Assembly (NCBI RefSeq): GCF_003668635.1 | Contig: NZ_RCWH01000004.1 | Coordinates: 1-64,000, forward strand | Reading direction: 5' to 3' | DNA from: Planomicrobium sp. Y74 | GTDB lineage: Bacteria > Bacillota > Bacilli > Bacillales_A > Planococcaceae | Length of the DNA stretch: 64,000 bases | The notes under the pieces: generated by a model | Told to the model about the DNA's origin: nothing | The model's database searches: none | The model's input: the letters and a program-made list of their open reading frames with translations, nothing else | Program-made: the position numbers and the translations under genes | Shown here: piece by piece, positions 44,765 to 51,883 of the stretch | How positions within the stretch are numbered: the first letter of the stretch is position 1 | How the letters are laid out: each line of letters starts with the position of its first letter

Positions 44765-45403
44765 TTATAATGGACGGTAAGGTGTATCATCATCGCGGCG
44801 CGTATCATCGCGACGGACGGTGTCGTCTGTTCTGCGAATTTCATCCTCTCGGCGTACAGGTTCATCCGTTCTGCGGACATTATCTTCACGGTAAAGCGAA
44901 TCATCTGTTCTGCGGATTTTGTCATCGCGGTAAGCACCGTCATCTCTTCTATGCAATTCATCATCGCGCATCGGCGGTTTGCGCACGAAGCACATGATGG
45001 CAGCAATATAGAATAGAATCGATGTCAGCGACAAGACGCCTGCCAACAGACCTGCAAGGATGAAAAATATGCCGGCAAGACTTGCACTGCTGGTTTTCTT
45101 CAAATTAATAAGAGCTACGATTGCTAAAATTGTGCTTAGTGCAAGCATTGCAACAAGGGCCCAGCCGAACACGCCGGTTCCTTCCATGATGAAGTCCACA
45201 ACCATTTGAGCTTCTTCAGGACTTCCCTCAAAAGCGGGGTCGTTCATAATTTCCTGCTCAAACTGCTCAAATTCGGCCGTACCTTCCAGACCACTGATAC
45301 TAGTGATTAACCATGCCAATAAGATGATCGTAATAATGTTAAATACAATTCCAATTATGCCGAGGACTCTTTCTCCTGTCCTGCTGATTGTTCCATTATT
45401 CAT
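44765..45403 (-). CDS. DUF4064-like membrane protein with Arg/Asp repeat tail
   Basis: 212 residues. Four hydrophobic segments (about 11-35, 78-96, 104-120 and 122-140) with an acidic extracytoplasmic loop (about 37-70). The last ~68 residues are a low-complexity tail of IRRTDD/VRRDD-type repeats, almost only Arg, Asp and a few Thr/Glu/Tyr. The membrane part resembles the DUF4064 family; function unknown. It has a sigma-B-like promoter about 75 nt upstream, back to back with one for the microprotein opposite. GGGAGG ribosome site. Confidence 0.78.
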   Translation of the reverse strand: MNNGTISRTGERVLGIIGIVFNIITIILLAWLITSISGLEGTAEFEQFEQEIMNDPAFEGSPEEAQMVVDFIMEGTGVFGWALVAMLALSTILAIVALINLKKTSSASLAGIFFILAGLLAGVLSLTSILFYIAAIMCFVRKPPMRDDELHRRDDGAYRDDKIRRTDDSLYREDNVRRTDEPVRREDEIRRTDDTVRRDDTRRDDDTPYRPL

Positions 45404-45478
45404 CTAACTACCTCCCTATTATTTGCAGCCGCACCAACTTCCAAAAACGGCATGCAGAAAACTTGTTACATAAATAAG

Positions 45479-45503
45479 ATTCCCTGAAAAAAATTGCTGA
45501 AAC
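45479..45503 (-). promoter_or_regulatory. candidate sigma-B promoter of the DUF4064-like gene
   Basis: Minus strand GTTTCA (45498-45503), 13-nt spacer, GGGAAT (45479-45484). One mismatch at -35, full GGGWAW at -10. Its -35 lies 2 bp from the -35 of the divergent promoter. Confidence 0.65.
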
Positions 45504-45505
45504 AT

Positions 45506-45530
45506 GTTTAGAATGCTTTTACCCGGGTAT
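45506..45530 (+). promoter_or_regulatory. candidate sigma-B promoter of the microprotein gene
   Basis: GTTTAG (45506-45511), 13-nt spacer, GGGTAT (45525-45530). Best sigma-B match in the window together with the one at 31135. Confidence 0.8.
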
Positions 45531-45579
45531 TTATTTAGTAACAAACAATATTACAAACATTTGAGAGGGGTTCTATAAA

Positions 45580-45678
45580 ATGGAAAAAAACTTAGTATTT
45601 AGCCAATCAGATTTCATGTACGGTGTAGGTGGAGCTTCAATTTTAACTGGTATCGTATTCCTTATGACATTCCTATAA
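45580..45678 (+). CDS. membrane microprotein, 32 residues
   Basis: ATG at 45580 follows GAGAGGGG at normal distance. The product begins MEKNLVFSQSDFMYGVGG and ends in a hydrophobic stretch (ASILTGIVFLMTFL), so a single membrane helix reaching the very C terminus is expected. A near-consensus sigma-B promoter lies 50 nt upstream and a terminator follows, so it is an independent transcript. No family recognised. Too short for standard gene finders. Confidence 0.75.
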   Translation: MEKNLVFSQSDFMYGVGGASILTGIVFLMTFL

Positions 45679-45694
45679 GAAATTGGAGGTAGTT

Positions 45695-45721
45695 ATGAAA
45701 AACTACATAACTGAAATATAG
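45695..45721 (+). CDS. 8-codon mini-ORF after the microprotein
   Basis: ATG AAA AAC TAC ATA ACT GAA ATA TAG, preceded by TTGGAGGTAGTT, a ribosome site stronger than that of the microprotein itself. Only 16 nt after the microprotein stop and just before the terminator. It may be a translated peptide (MKNYITEI), or the site may only protect the mRNA end. Low certainty as a gene. Confidence 0.35.
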   Translation: MKNYITEI

Positions 45722-45765
45722 AAAAAGCAATCCAAACCATATAAATGGCGGATTGCTTTTTTGTG
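45722..45765 (+). terminator. terminator after the microprotein
   Basis: AAAAAGCAATCC / GGATTGCTTTTT stem with inner CCAT/ATGG pairing and TTTTTT. Confidence 0.9.
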
Positions 45766-45771
45766 TTTCTA

Positions 45772-46176
45772 TGTCCAGACTCCAGTGGCCCAGCTCTTCG
45801 GGTCATAAGCCAATCCAGCTGCCATGGCAAAGAACGCCACTCTGCTGGCCTGTCTTATGCCTTTCAGAGCTTAACGGGCACTGTCGCTTTTCTTTGTCCA
45901 GACTCCAGTGGCCCAGCTCTTCGGGTCATAAGCCAATCCAGCTGCCGTGGCAAAGAACGCCACTCTGCTGATCCGTCTAAACCCGTATTGCTCCTGTCTC
46001 TGTCCCTGCATCGCTTCGCTAGCTTCGGAACATGAAAGTGCGTTGCATCGCTAACGCTAGCTTCGAGACATGAAAAACCGTTGCATCGCTGCGCTAGCTT
46101 CGTCGCAAAGAGATGGACCAAATTACATTTGGTCCATCTCTTGCCTTACAGAGCTTAACGGGCACTGTCGCTTTTC
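45772..46176 (-). repeat. modular intergenic repeat, locus A4 (two tandem units)
   Basis: Read on the minus strand. Unit 1 (46176 to 45895): left module, a 15-16-bp-arm hairpin (AGATGGACCAAAT / ATTTGGTCCATCT, 46108-46142), three 24-nt units (46080-46106, 46042-46066, 46006-46028; 36-38-bp spacing), middle and right modules. Unit 2 (45892 to 45772): left, middle and right modules without hairpin. Both end in GGAGTCTGGACA. Fills the 416-bp gap between convergent genes; short open frames here are repeat artefacts. Confidence 0.85.
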
Positions 46177-46181
46177 TGCTT

Positions 46182-46463
46182 TTACACTTTAACGTCCTCA
46201 TACTCATCATATCGATCAAAGACGGTCGCTACGTAAGAGCAGACAGGCTCGATTTTGTATTCATTTTCCCGTGCATATTCGACTGCGCGGTCAACCAGCT
46301 TTTTAGCCAATCCCTGGTTGCGCATATTTTCATTTACAAAAGTATGTTCCACGACCATAACGTCGGCCATTTGGGTCCAGGTGATTTCACCATTGACCGT
46401 TCCATTATCTTCATTGCGGAATGCAAATTCATCCTGGCCAAGCTCTACCATTTTAAAATCCAT
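46182..46463 (-). CDS. YjdJ-type GNAT acetyltransferase
   Basis: 93 residues, the short GNAT form with one acetyl-CoA motif: HTFVNENMRNQGLAKKLVDRAVEYARE (about 40-66) and PVCSYVATVFDR near the end. Small GNATs of this type are widespread and of unknown substrate. 16 nt downstream of the dioxygenase gene, same strand, so probably in its transcript and under the same MhqR-type control. Confidence 0.85.
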   Translation of the reverse strand: MDFKMVELGQDEFAFRNEDNGTVNGEITWTQMADVMVVEHTFVNENMRNQGLAKKLVDRAVEYARENEYKIEPVCSYVATVFDRYDEYEDVKV

Positions 46464-46479
46464 CTTCCATCCTCCTCGA

Positions 46480-47451
46480 TTAATGCTTATTAATACTCAA
46501 CGGACGCAACGATGCTTCTATTTCAGCTCTTTTTGGTTCCAGGAATGGCGGCAAAGCCAGTTCTTCCCCTAAACTTTCCAATGGTTCATCTGTCGCAAAA
46601 CCAGGTTCATCCGTGGAAAGCTCAAATAGAATACCGTTTGGCTCCCGGAAATAGATGGCTTTAAAATAATACCGATCAACTTCCCCTGAAGTCATAAATC
46701 CGTTTTCACGTAAATATTTATTCCACTTACTGTACTCTTCAAAAGTCTTTACCCGGAATGCCACATGATGAACACTGCCGCGTCCAGGACGTTCCGGCGG
46801 AAGATCCGGACGTTCCTCTACATGTACTTCGCCGGCAGGACCGCCTTTTCCTGTCGAATAGACAAAAATATCTTCCATTCCATCAACTTCCGATGGATAG
46901 GAACCGATTTCCTTGAAGCCCATAATTTCAGTTAATACAGTTGCCGTCCGATCTTTTTTACGGACAGTCAACCGCACATTCCCCAAACCGACAATCGCAT
47001 ATTCTTCCGGAACTCCGGCTTTTGTCCAAGGAATACCGTACTCAATGCCTGTGCCGTCGTCAACAGTCAGCATTAAGCGGGAACCTTCAAAGTCTTCAAA
47101 TTCCAAAGTCTGGCGATCGAATCTTTCACGGATTTCACCGTGCGGCACCTGAAATTCCTCAAAACGCTTCAACCAGTATTGCAAAGCTTCCTCACTTTTC
47201 ACACGAAAAGAGGTATTGCTGATACTCGAAACTCCAGGATAAGTGCGCCCAGCCATCGGTATATCGAAGTACGTCATGTCTGTCCCCGGCGTACCTACCG
47301 CATCTGCGTAAAACAGATGATAGGATGACGTTGAATCCTGGTTGACGCTTTTTTTCACAAGGCGCATGCCGAGAATCCGCGTAAAGAAATCATGGTTTTT
47401 ATCTGCATTGGCCGTAATTGCTGAAACGTGATGGATGCCTTCCAATTTCAT
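46480..47451 (-). CDS. mhqO: ring-cleaving dioxygenase, MhqO/MhqA-like (VOC fold)
   Basis: 323 residues. Two vicinal-oxygen-chelate modules: metal His in GIHHVSAIT (first module, H7/H8) and in GSVHHVAFRV (second), plus Glu in GILFELSTDEPGF. In B. subtilis, MhqA/MhqE/MhqO are quinone/hydroquinone-inducible dioxygenases that detoxify catechols under the MarR-type repressor MhqR. A palindrome of the MhqR-box type lies between the -10 and the ribosome site here, which supports the assignment. AAGGAGG ribosome site. Confidence 0.88.
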   Translation of the reverse strand: MKLEGIHHVSAITANADKNHDFFTRILGMRLVKKSVNQDSTSSYHLFYADAVGTPGTDMTYFDIPMAGRTYPGVSSISNTSFRVKSEEALQYWLKRFEEFQVPHGEIRERFDRQTLEFEDFEGSRLMLTVDDGTGIEYGIPWTKAGVPEEYAIVGLGNVRLTVRKKDRTATVLTEIMGFKEIGSYPSEVDGMEDIFVYSTGKGGPAGEVHVEERPDLPPERPGRGSVHHVAFRVKTFEEYSKWNKYLRENGFMTSGEVDRYYFKAIYFREPNGILFELSTDEPGFATDEPLESLGEELALPPFLEPKRAEIEASLRPLSINKH

Positions 47452-47470
47452 AATAAATGCCTCCTTAAAT

Positions 47471-47488
47471 TATCTTGAATTCGAGATA
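47471..47488. promoter_or_regulatory. MhqR-type operator upstream of the dioxygenase gene
   Basis: TATCTTGAATTCGAGATA, an 18-bp palindrome with one mismatched pair. It resembles the B. subtilis MhqR box (tATCTcgaAtTCgAGATa) from memory. It lies just downstream of the -10, over the likely transcription start: a repressor position. Confidence 0.75.
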
Positions 47489-47496
47489 TTAATTAA

Positions 47497-47525
47497 ATAA
47501 TAACATCCTCGGTCTCCTCCAGCAA
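47497..47525 (-). promoter_or_regulatory. sigma-A promoter of the dioxygenase gene
   Basis: Minus strand TTGCTG (47520-47525), 17-nt spacer, TATTAT (47497-47502). The -35 is part of an inverted repeat CCAGCAAG / CTTGCTGG (47519-47542). Confidence 0.65.
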
Positions 47526-47615
47526 GAAAACGGCTTGCTGGCAATAATATACGTTTTTAACTTAACTACTTCCCTTTAATAAAAAGAAGCAGCCAAGAAT
47601 TTTTTTAGCCTCATA

Positions 47616-48050
47616 AGAAAAGTAGAAAACCGATATTCCGCAAAACAGCTTCGCTTGCCTGGGGGCTCGCGCTGAGCTAACTCGTGCTCGGTAGCCTTCA
47701 CCCGAGTGGATCTCAGCACTTCGCTTGCTCCCCTGGCGTCTTCGCTGTTTTGCTCCATATCTTTAAATCACTTTCTATAGAAGATATTTCATTCTGAAAA
47801 ATGTCTAAAATGAAGTGACAGACGGTGAAGGGCAAAGATGTGCTCCTGTCTCTGCATCGCTTCGCTAGCTTCGAGACATGAAAGTGCGTTGCATCGCTGC
47901 GCTGCTTCGTCGCAAAGACTTGTCCTCGCAAGCTACGGCCAATGCCTTTCCTGCGGGAACAAGAGTGAGTCCTGAGACCCTGCAGGGAGCATCACGACTG
48001 AGGCGGGCCTACGCCGCTCCCCGCGGAAAGCATCCGTCTAAAATGGAATG
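47616..48050 (-). repeat. composite intergenic element BC, copy 2
   Basis: On the minus strand: B part (48050 to about 47935; GCTTTCCGCGGGGAGCGGCG, GGGTCTCAGGACTC, TTCCCGCAGGA), a spacer into which a modular-repeat fragment has gone (47841-47917), then C part bounded by GCAAAACAGC inverted repeats (47640-47649 and 47744-47753). Same order as copy 1 at 61431-61800, with diverged sequence. Lies in the 672-bp gap between the dioxygenase promoter and ypuA. No coding content seen. Confidence 0.8.
47841..47917 (-). repeat. modular intergenic repeat, fragment A5
   Basis: Two 24-nt units (47852-47875 and 47888-47913, 36 bp apart) with flanking GGAGCA and CTTTGCGACGAAGC, but no hairpin or end modules. 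Nested inside composite element BC copy 2, so it probably arrived later. Confidence 0.75.
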
Positions 48051-48082
48051 ATTATAGAAGTTGATGGTTTCTCGACAGCCTA

Positions 48083-48115
48083 AAAAAGCGGACAGCCTCG
48101 GCTGTCCGCTTTTTC
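48083..48115 (-). terminator. terminator after ypuA
   Basis: AAAAGCGGACAGCC / GGCTGTCCGCTTTT stem, very short loop. Confidence 0.93.
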
Positions 48116-48123
48116 AAATTAGA

Positions 48124-49008
48124 TTAGTTGAACCATGAACGCACACTGTTCGCCAGGTTTCTGAAGAATTCCTTGACGCTATTCCAGAATCCTTCGTCAT
48201 TAACGATCGTGCCGATCTTGTCTTCAATCGTTTTGCTTAAATCTTCAAGTTGGGTCGACCATTGTGAAAAGTCGATATCCAATTGGCGGATCCGGTCCAT
48301 CAAATCGATCAATAATTGACGGTCTTCCGGACTCAATTCGATTTGCAGCTTCGACAATTGCTCTTCTACAATCTGTTCGACATCTTCACGTGAAGCAGGA
48401 TTCTGTTCAGCAATCTGCTTTTTGATTTCTGTCAGCAACTCGCTTACTTTCGCTTCGTCTACGTCTTCAGCGAGTTCCGTCGCTACTTCAAGTTCATCGT
48501 TTGCGACGTCTGTCCGTTCAGGATCCAATTGTTCGCCATTCACTTCATAGGCTTTGTATATACCTACAAGTGCTGAGTGGCCAGTTACCGGTTTTGGTGC
48601 AGCAACTTCAACTGTCGCATTCTCGATTCCTGCCGTCAGCATCGCATTGGCATACATTTCTGTCGTTACTTGCGTAATATTATCCGGTGTTACTATTTGG
48701 ATGACCAGGCCTTCGCCTTCATCTTTACGTGTGATTTTTGCTGAAGAAAACATACGCGCACGCGCGTCCCCGTCTTTGATATAAGTGACAAGATCTTCCC
48801 CAGTGACTTCGATTTCTTCCACTTCAGCCTCTTCTTCAACACTCAGGCTTTCAGCGACACTTGCTTTTTCGTCTTCAGAGAGGTTACCCCCGTAAACTAC
48901 AATCGGCACTCCGTATTTTTCATTGATGCCGACATTTGCTGCAGCCCAAGAAGGAATGAGCGTCGATACCATTAAAATCATTGCTATGGTTGCTATCAGT
49001 TTCTTCAT
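48124..49008 (-). CDS. ypuA: YpuA-like DUF1002 exported protein
   Basis: 294 residues. N-terminal signal peptide (about 1-23, ends near AAA), then a DUF1002 domain (about 25-230) with VVYGGNLSEDEKASV and GHSALVGIYKAYE. C-terminal helical region (about 210-294) looks like a coiled coil. B. subtilis YpuA is a sigma-M-linked envelope protein of unknown role. Start at ATG 49008 with AAAGGGG upstream; the long in-frame extension (42 codons) into cvfB is unsupported. Probable operon mntR-cvfB-ypuA. Confidence 0.87.
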   Translation of the reverse strand: MKKLIATIAMILMVSTLIPSWAAANVGINEKYGVPIVVYGGNLSEDEKASVAESLSVEEEAEVEEIEVTGEDLVTYIKDGDARARMFSSAKITRKDEGEGLVIQIVTPDNITQVTTEMYANAMLTAGIENATVEVAAPKPVTGHSALVGIYKAYEVNGEQLDPERTDVANDELEVATELAEDVDEAKVSELLTEIKKQIAEQNPASREDVEQIVEEQLSKLQIELSPEDRQLLIDLMDRIRQLDIDFSQWSTQLEDLSKTIEDKIGTIVNDEGFWNSVKEFFRNLANSVRSWFN

Positions 49009-49060
49009 CTTTTTAGCCCCTTTCATAGAAATAATACGAATCTGCTTCAGAAAGGTTGCA

Positions 49061-49924
49061 TTAATGCTGCTGAAGTTTGGTCCAGCCGTCTTCTTGTACA
49101 ATACGACGATCTTTGTAAAGTCGGCCCAAAGCACGTTTGAATGCAGCTTTGCTCATGCCGAACATTTCCTGGATTTCTTCAGGTGAAGATTTATCACCAA
49201 ACGGCATTTGGCCGCCTGATTCAGTTAAATAACGCATAATTGTTTCTGCGTCATCTGATAAGCGCTCCTGCTTACGGGGCAGCAGCGAACCGTTTAATGT
49301 GCCGTCATCTTTCACTCCGATGATGCGCACTGTTTTTTCTTCGCCGAGGCGCGGTTCTTCTTCCCTCTCAGTTTCGTGGACAAAAATCCGGTACATTTCC
49401 GGAACGGAAATCATGAATGTGCCGACTGGCAGCAAGCGATAAGCCCGCGCTTTCAAATCCTGATTATAGACAGACGTCGGCGCTTCAACATACAATTCGT
49501 TGACCTTTTCTTCCGTCGCCAGGCGTCCGTATAAATCGCCGTAACGGTCTGTCCGGATCGTCATGAAAATGTGGTCGCCTTGTTGTGGCCATAGTTCTTC
49601 AAATTGCGGCAAGTCTGCCGGTAATAAATAAACTTCGCGTGTAGTGCCGATATCCACTACTGCGCCTTCTCGCTTGGAGACTTTCAACACTTTCGCCCAG
49701 CCGTAAACGCTTGGCAAAATATGCGGAATCATAGGTGTTGCTGAAATGCCGCCTTGGCGGTTGCGGTAAAGGAAAACTTCAATTTCTTCTCCTATTTCAC
49801 GGCCTTCTTCGATTTCCGACTCGTTCATCAGAACTTCATCACCTGAACCATCTGATAAGATCCACTGGGAACCCGACCGGTCCTTGATTTGTAATACTGC
49901 TTTTTCACCTGGATGCAATGCCAT
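49061..49924 (-). CDS. cvfB: CvfB-family S1 RNA-binding protein (YitL-like)
   Basis: 287 residues. Tandem S1-type domains (about 1-65, 70-130 and 140-215) and a C-terminal winged-helix domain (SPEEIQEMFGMSKAAFKRALGRLYKDRRIV, about 240-275). CvfB of Staphylococcus aureus binds RNA and affects virulence gene expression; the Bacillus homologue is YitL. ATG start behind AGGAGG. 20 nt after mntR. Confidence 0.9.
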   Translation of the reverse strand: MALHPGEKAVLQIKDRSGSQWILSDGSGDEVLMNESEIEEGREIGEEIEVFLYRNRQGGISATPMIPHILPSVYGWAKVLKVSKREGAVVDIGTTREVYLLPADLPQFEELWPQQGDHIFMTIRTDRYGDLYGRLATEEKVNELYVEAPTSVYNQDLKARAYRLLPVGTFMISVPEMYRIFVHETEREEEPRLGEEKTVRIIGVKDDGTLNGSLLPRKQERLSDDAETIMRYLTESGGQMPFGDKSSPEEIQEMFGMSKAAFKRALGRLYKDRRIVQEDGWTKLQQH

Positions 49925-49944
49925 AATGAAACCTCCTGTTTCGT

Positions 49945-50367
49945 TTAACTATTCTTTTCTTCATTTTTAAGTTTTTCCAGCTTTTCGATCAGTTGAGGGT
50001 TTTCCTCAAGAACTTGAACAAGGTCAGCAATACGATTAATGGAATTCCAGCTTAAATGATGTTCAATTCCTTCCACATCATTATAGATGCGTTCCTCCTC
50101 GACACCGATCAACCGCAAAAACTGTTCCAGCAGATCGTGTCTTTTAACCAGCCGCTTCCCTAATTTCTGTCCTTGCGGCGTTAATACCAGCCCACGGTAG
50201 CGTTCGTAAATCAGATAACCGTCCTTATCCAGTTTTTGCACCATTTTTGTTACCGATGATGGCAGTACGGATAACGCCTCGGCTATATCCGAAACACGCG
50301 CATAGCCTTTCTGCTCTATTAATGAGTATATAATTTCAATATGGTCTTCCATACTTGGAGTAGGCAA
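49945..50367 (-). CDS. mntR: manganese transport regulator MntR
   Basis: 140 residues, DtxR family. N-terminal winged helix (about 18-65, [28 protein letters not shown]) and dimerisation domain. All Mn2+ ligands are at the B. subtilis positions: D8, E11, H77, E99, E102 and H103, so it should be manganese-responsive. TTG start at 50367 with GGGAGG 8 nt upstream. An imperfect palindrome AACCTTAAGTT at 50393-50403 might be an autoregulatory site (weak). Confidence 0.94.
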   Translation of the reverse strand: MPTPSMEDHIEIIYSLIEQKGYARVSDIAEALSVLPSSVTKMVQKLDKDGYLIYERYRGLVLTPQGQKLGKRLVKRHDLLEQFLRLIGVEEERIYNDVEGIEHHLSWNSINRIADLVQVLEENPQLIEKLEKLKNEEKNS

Positions 50368-50469
50368 ATTTCGTTCCTCCCTAACGTAGCTAACCTTAAG
50401 TTTACTATACCCTTACCCTATGAACAACTGAGCCTTTCCAACACTTAATACAGTTTTTTTTACCGAAAG

Positions 50470-50495
50470 GTTTGCGGTGTATTTTTTGAGGGTAC
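50470..50495 (+). promoter_or_regulatory. candidate sigma-B promoter of the lmo0937-like gene
   Basis: GTTTGC (50470-50475), 14-nt spacer, GGGTAC (50490-50495). Four of six at -35, five of six at -10, 37 nt upstream of the ATG. Confidence 0.65.
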
Positions 50496-50531
50496 ATATT
50501 ACTATCTAAGCAGAAAGGTCGGTGAGAACAC

Positions 50532-50687
50532 ATGGCTCGTATTTTATGGATTATTCTTGTAGTTATTTTAGCAATTTGGCTTATCGGATTTTTAATGGAC
50601 GTAGCAGGCGGATTAATTCACCTACTATTGATCGTAGCAGCAATCATTCTAATCGTTAACTTGATTTCCGGCAGGAAAGGGATATAG
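50532..50687 (+). CDS. lmo0937-family small membrane protein
   Basis: 51 residues: two membrane helices (about 4-22 and 28-45) with a short LMDVAGGLIH loop, ending in a basic SGRKGI tail. The MARILWIILVVILAIWLIGF opening resembles the small lmo0937-type membrane protein family common in Firmicutes. Ribosome site GGTCGGTGAG upstream. Single-gene unit with a sigma-B-like promoter and its own terminator; divergent from mntR. Function unknown. Confidence 0.82.
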   Translation: MARILWIILVVILAIWLIGFLMDVAGGLIHLLLIVAAIILIVNLISGRKGI

Positions 50688-50691
50688 AAGA

Positions 50692-50729
50692 AGAGACGGC
50701 GAGGGCAATCCTCACCGTCTCTTTTTTTG
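50692..50729. terminator. terminator after the lmo0937-like gene
   Basis: AGAGACGG-C-GAGG / CCTC-A-CCGTCTCT stem with seven T. Confidence 0.9.
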
Positions 50730-50730
50730 T

Positions 50731-51858
50731 TTAAACCTGCTGCTCTCTGATTTTCGAATAAACACATGTATCTCGTAATTTATTGTCCAGGCGGGAAATA
50801 GTTTCCTTACGGAGTATACCTTCAAGCTTGAAGTTCAATCTTTCTGCAACGGCGCGGCTTCTGACGTTATCAGGGTCGCATCTGATTTCTACACGGTTCG
50901 CACCGAGTTCGTCAAATGCGAAACGCGTTATGCGTTCAACCGCTTCCGTCACATAGCCTTTTCCTTCAAAGCGGTTGTCGACCCAGTAGCCGATTTCAAA
51001 CTTCCGCACTTCCCAGTCGATGCGGTGAAGCCCGCTTGAACCGATGAATTCCCCGGTTTCTTTCTGGAAAAAATGAAGGCGGAGATCTTTTCGCAATTGG
51101 AAATCGGCCGCCGCTTCTATAAGATTCGCTTCAATCTGTTTCAAGTCTGGCTTCTTCTGCGCAAACGGCATCCATGGACGCAGCGATTCAATTGAATGCT
51201 TGATCGCTTCATAGCTGTGGATTGCATCTTCACGGCGCGGTGCACGGATCAGCAAACGCTCAGATTCGAATTCTTCCGGGAACTCAAGCAGGACAGGATT
51301 GAACGGTGCCCCTGTTGATTCCGCAATCGTATCTTCCCATAACACGGGCGTCGCCACTCCCTGCTGCCAGTCTTCACGAGTCATACCATACGTGACTGCA
51401 TCGAAATAACGGTTGTCTTTTGCAGAAAACCAGGCTTGCCGGATATGTGCCTCTTTTACAAAGCCCGTCCGTTCAAAAGCCTTGCGCATCGCAAAGTTGT
51501 CGTGGCGTGTATGGCCTTCGAGCCGGATTTTCTTTTCGGGTAAGGAGAAAACGAAATCTGCAGTCATTTTCAACGCTTTCGGTCCATAACCTTTTCCTCG
51601 GTATGGATCGGCAATCCGCAAATCGAATAACGGGATGTCATCCTGCAAGTCAAAGATTTTCACAAGCCCCACTTGTTCACCTTCATCGTTTTCCACCCAA
51701 AAGGTGGTTACCTGATCAGACTGGTAACCGCCTTCTTCTATTGTCTTCTGTATCAACGCGCGGACAGGATGTTCCTGTCCGTGATATGGCCAGGAATTCG
51801 TTGTCATAAAATGGATTAGCTGTTCCTGCTCTTCCATTGTCCATTCAGTTAATTTCAA
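50731..51858 (-). CDS. tandem GNAT acetyltransferase
   Basis: 375 residues with two RimJ/RimL-type GNAT domains in one chain: domain 1 (about 1-165; acetyl-CoA loop DPYRGKGYGPKALK) and domain 2 (about 190-375; NRFEGKGYVTEAVERI and the LNFKLEGI motif). Both keep the acetyl-CoA binding loop. Targets could be protein N termini, as in RimJ/RimL, or small molecules. TTG start at 51858, 7 nt after GGAGG; a longer reading from an ATG is possible. Confidence 0.87.
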   Translation of the reverse strand: MKLTEWTMEEQEQLIHFMTTNSWPYHGQEHPVRALIQKTIEEGGYQSDQVTTFWVENDEGEQVGLVKIFDLQDDIPLFDLRIADPYRGKGYGPKALKMTADFVFSLPEKKIRLEGHTRHDNFAMRKAFERTGFVKEAHIRQAWFSAKDNRYFDAVTYGMTREDWQQGVATPVLWEDTIAESTGAPFNPVLLEFPEEFESERLLIRAPRREDAIHSYEAIKHSIESLRPWMPFAQKKPDLKQIEANLIEAAADFQLRKDLRLHFFQKETGEFIGSSGLHRIDWEVRKFEIGYWVDNRFEGKGYVTEAVERITRFAFDELGANRVEIRCDPDNVRSRAVAERLNFKLEGILRKETISRLDNKLRDTCVYSKIREQQV

Positions 51859-51883
51859 AACAAATCCTCCAAGCATTCATTAC

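Noticed and set aside
45745-46035. 96-codon open frame in the 45.7-46.2 kb gap
   Set aside because: It lies entirely in the tandem modular repeat; the same peptide pattern recurs because the DNA repeats. Not a gene.
45772-47917. CRISPR array (regularly spaced 24-nt units)
   Set aside because: At most three units per locus at 36-38 bp spacing, the spacers are nearly identical rather than unique, and no cas genes are present.
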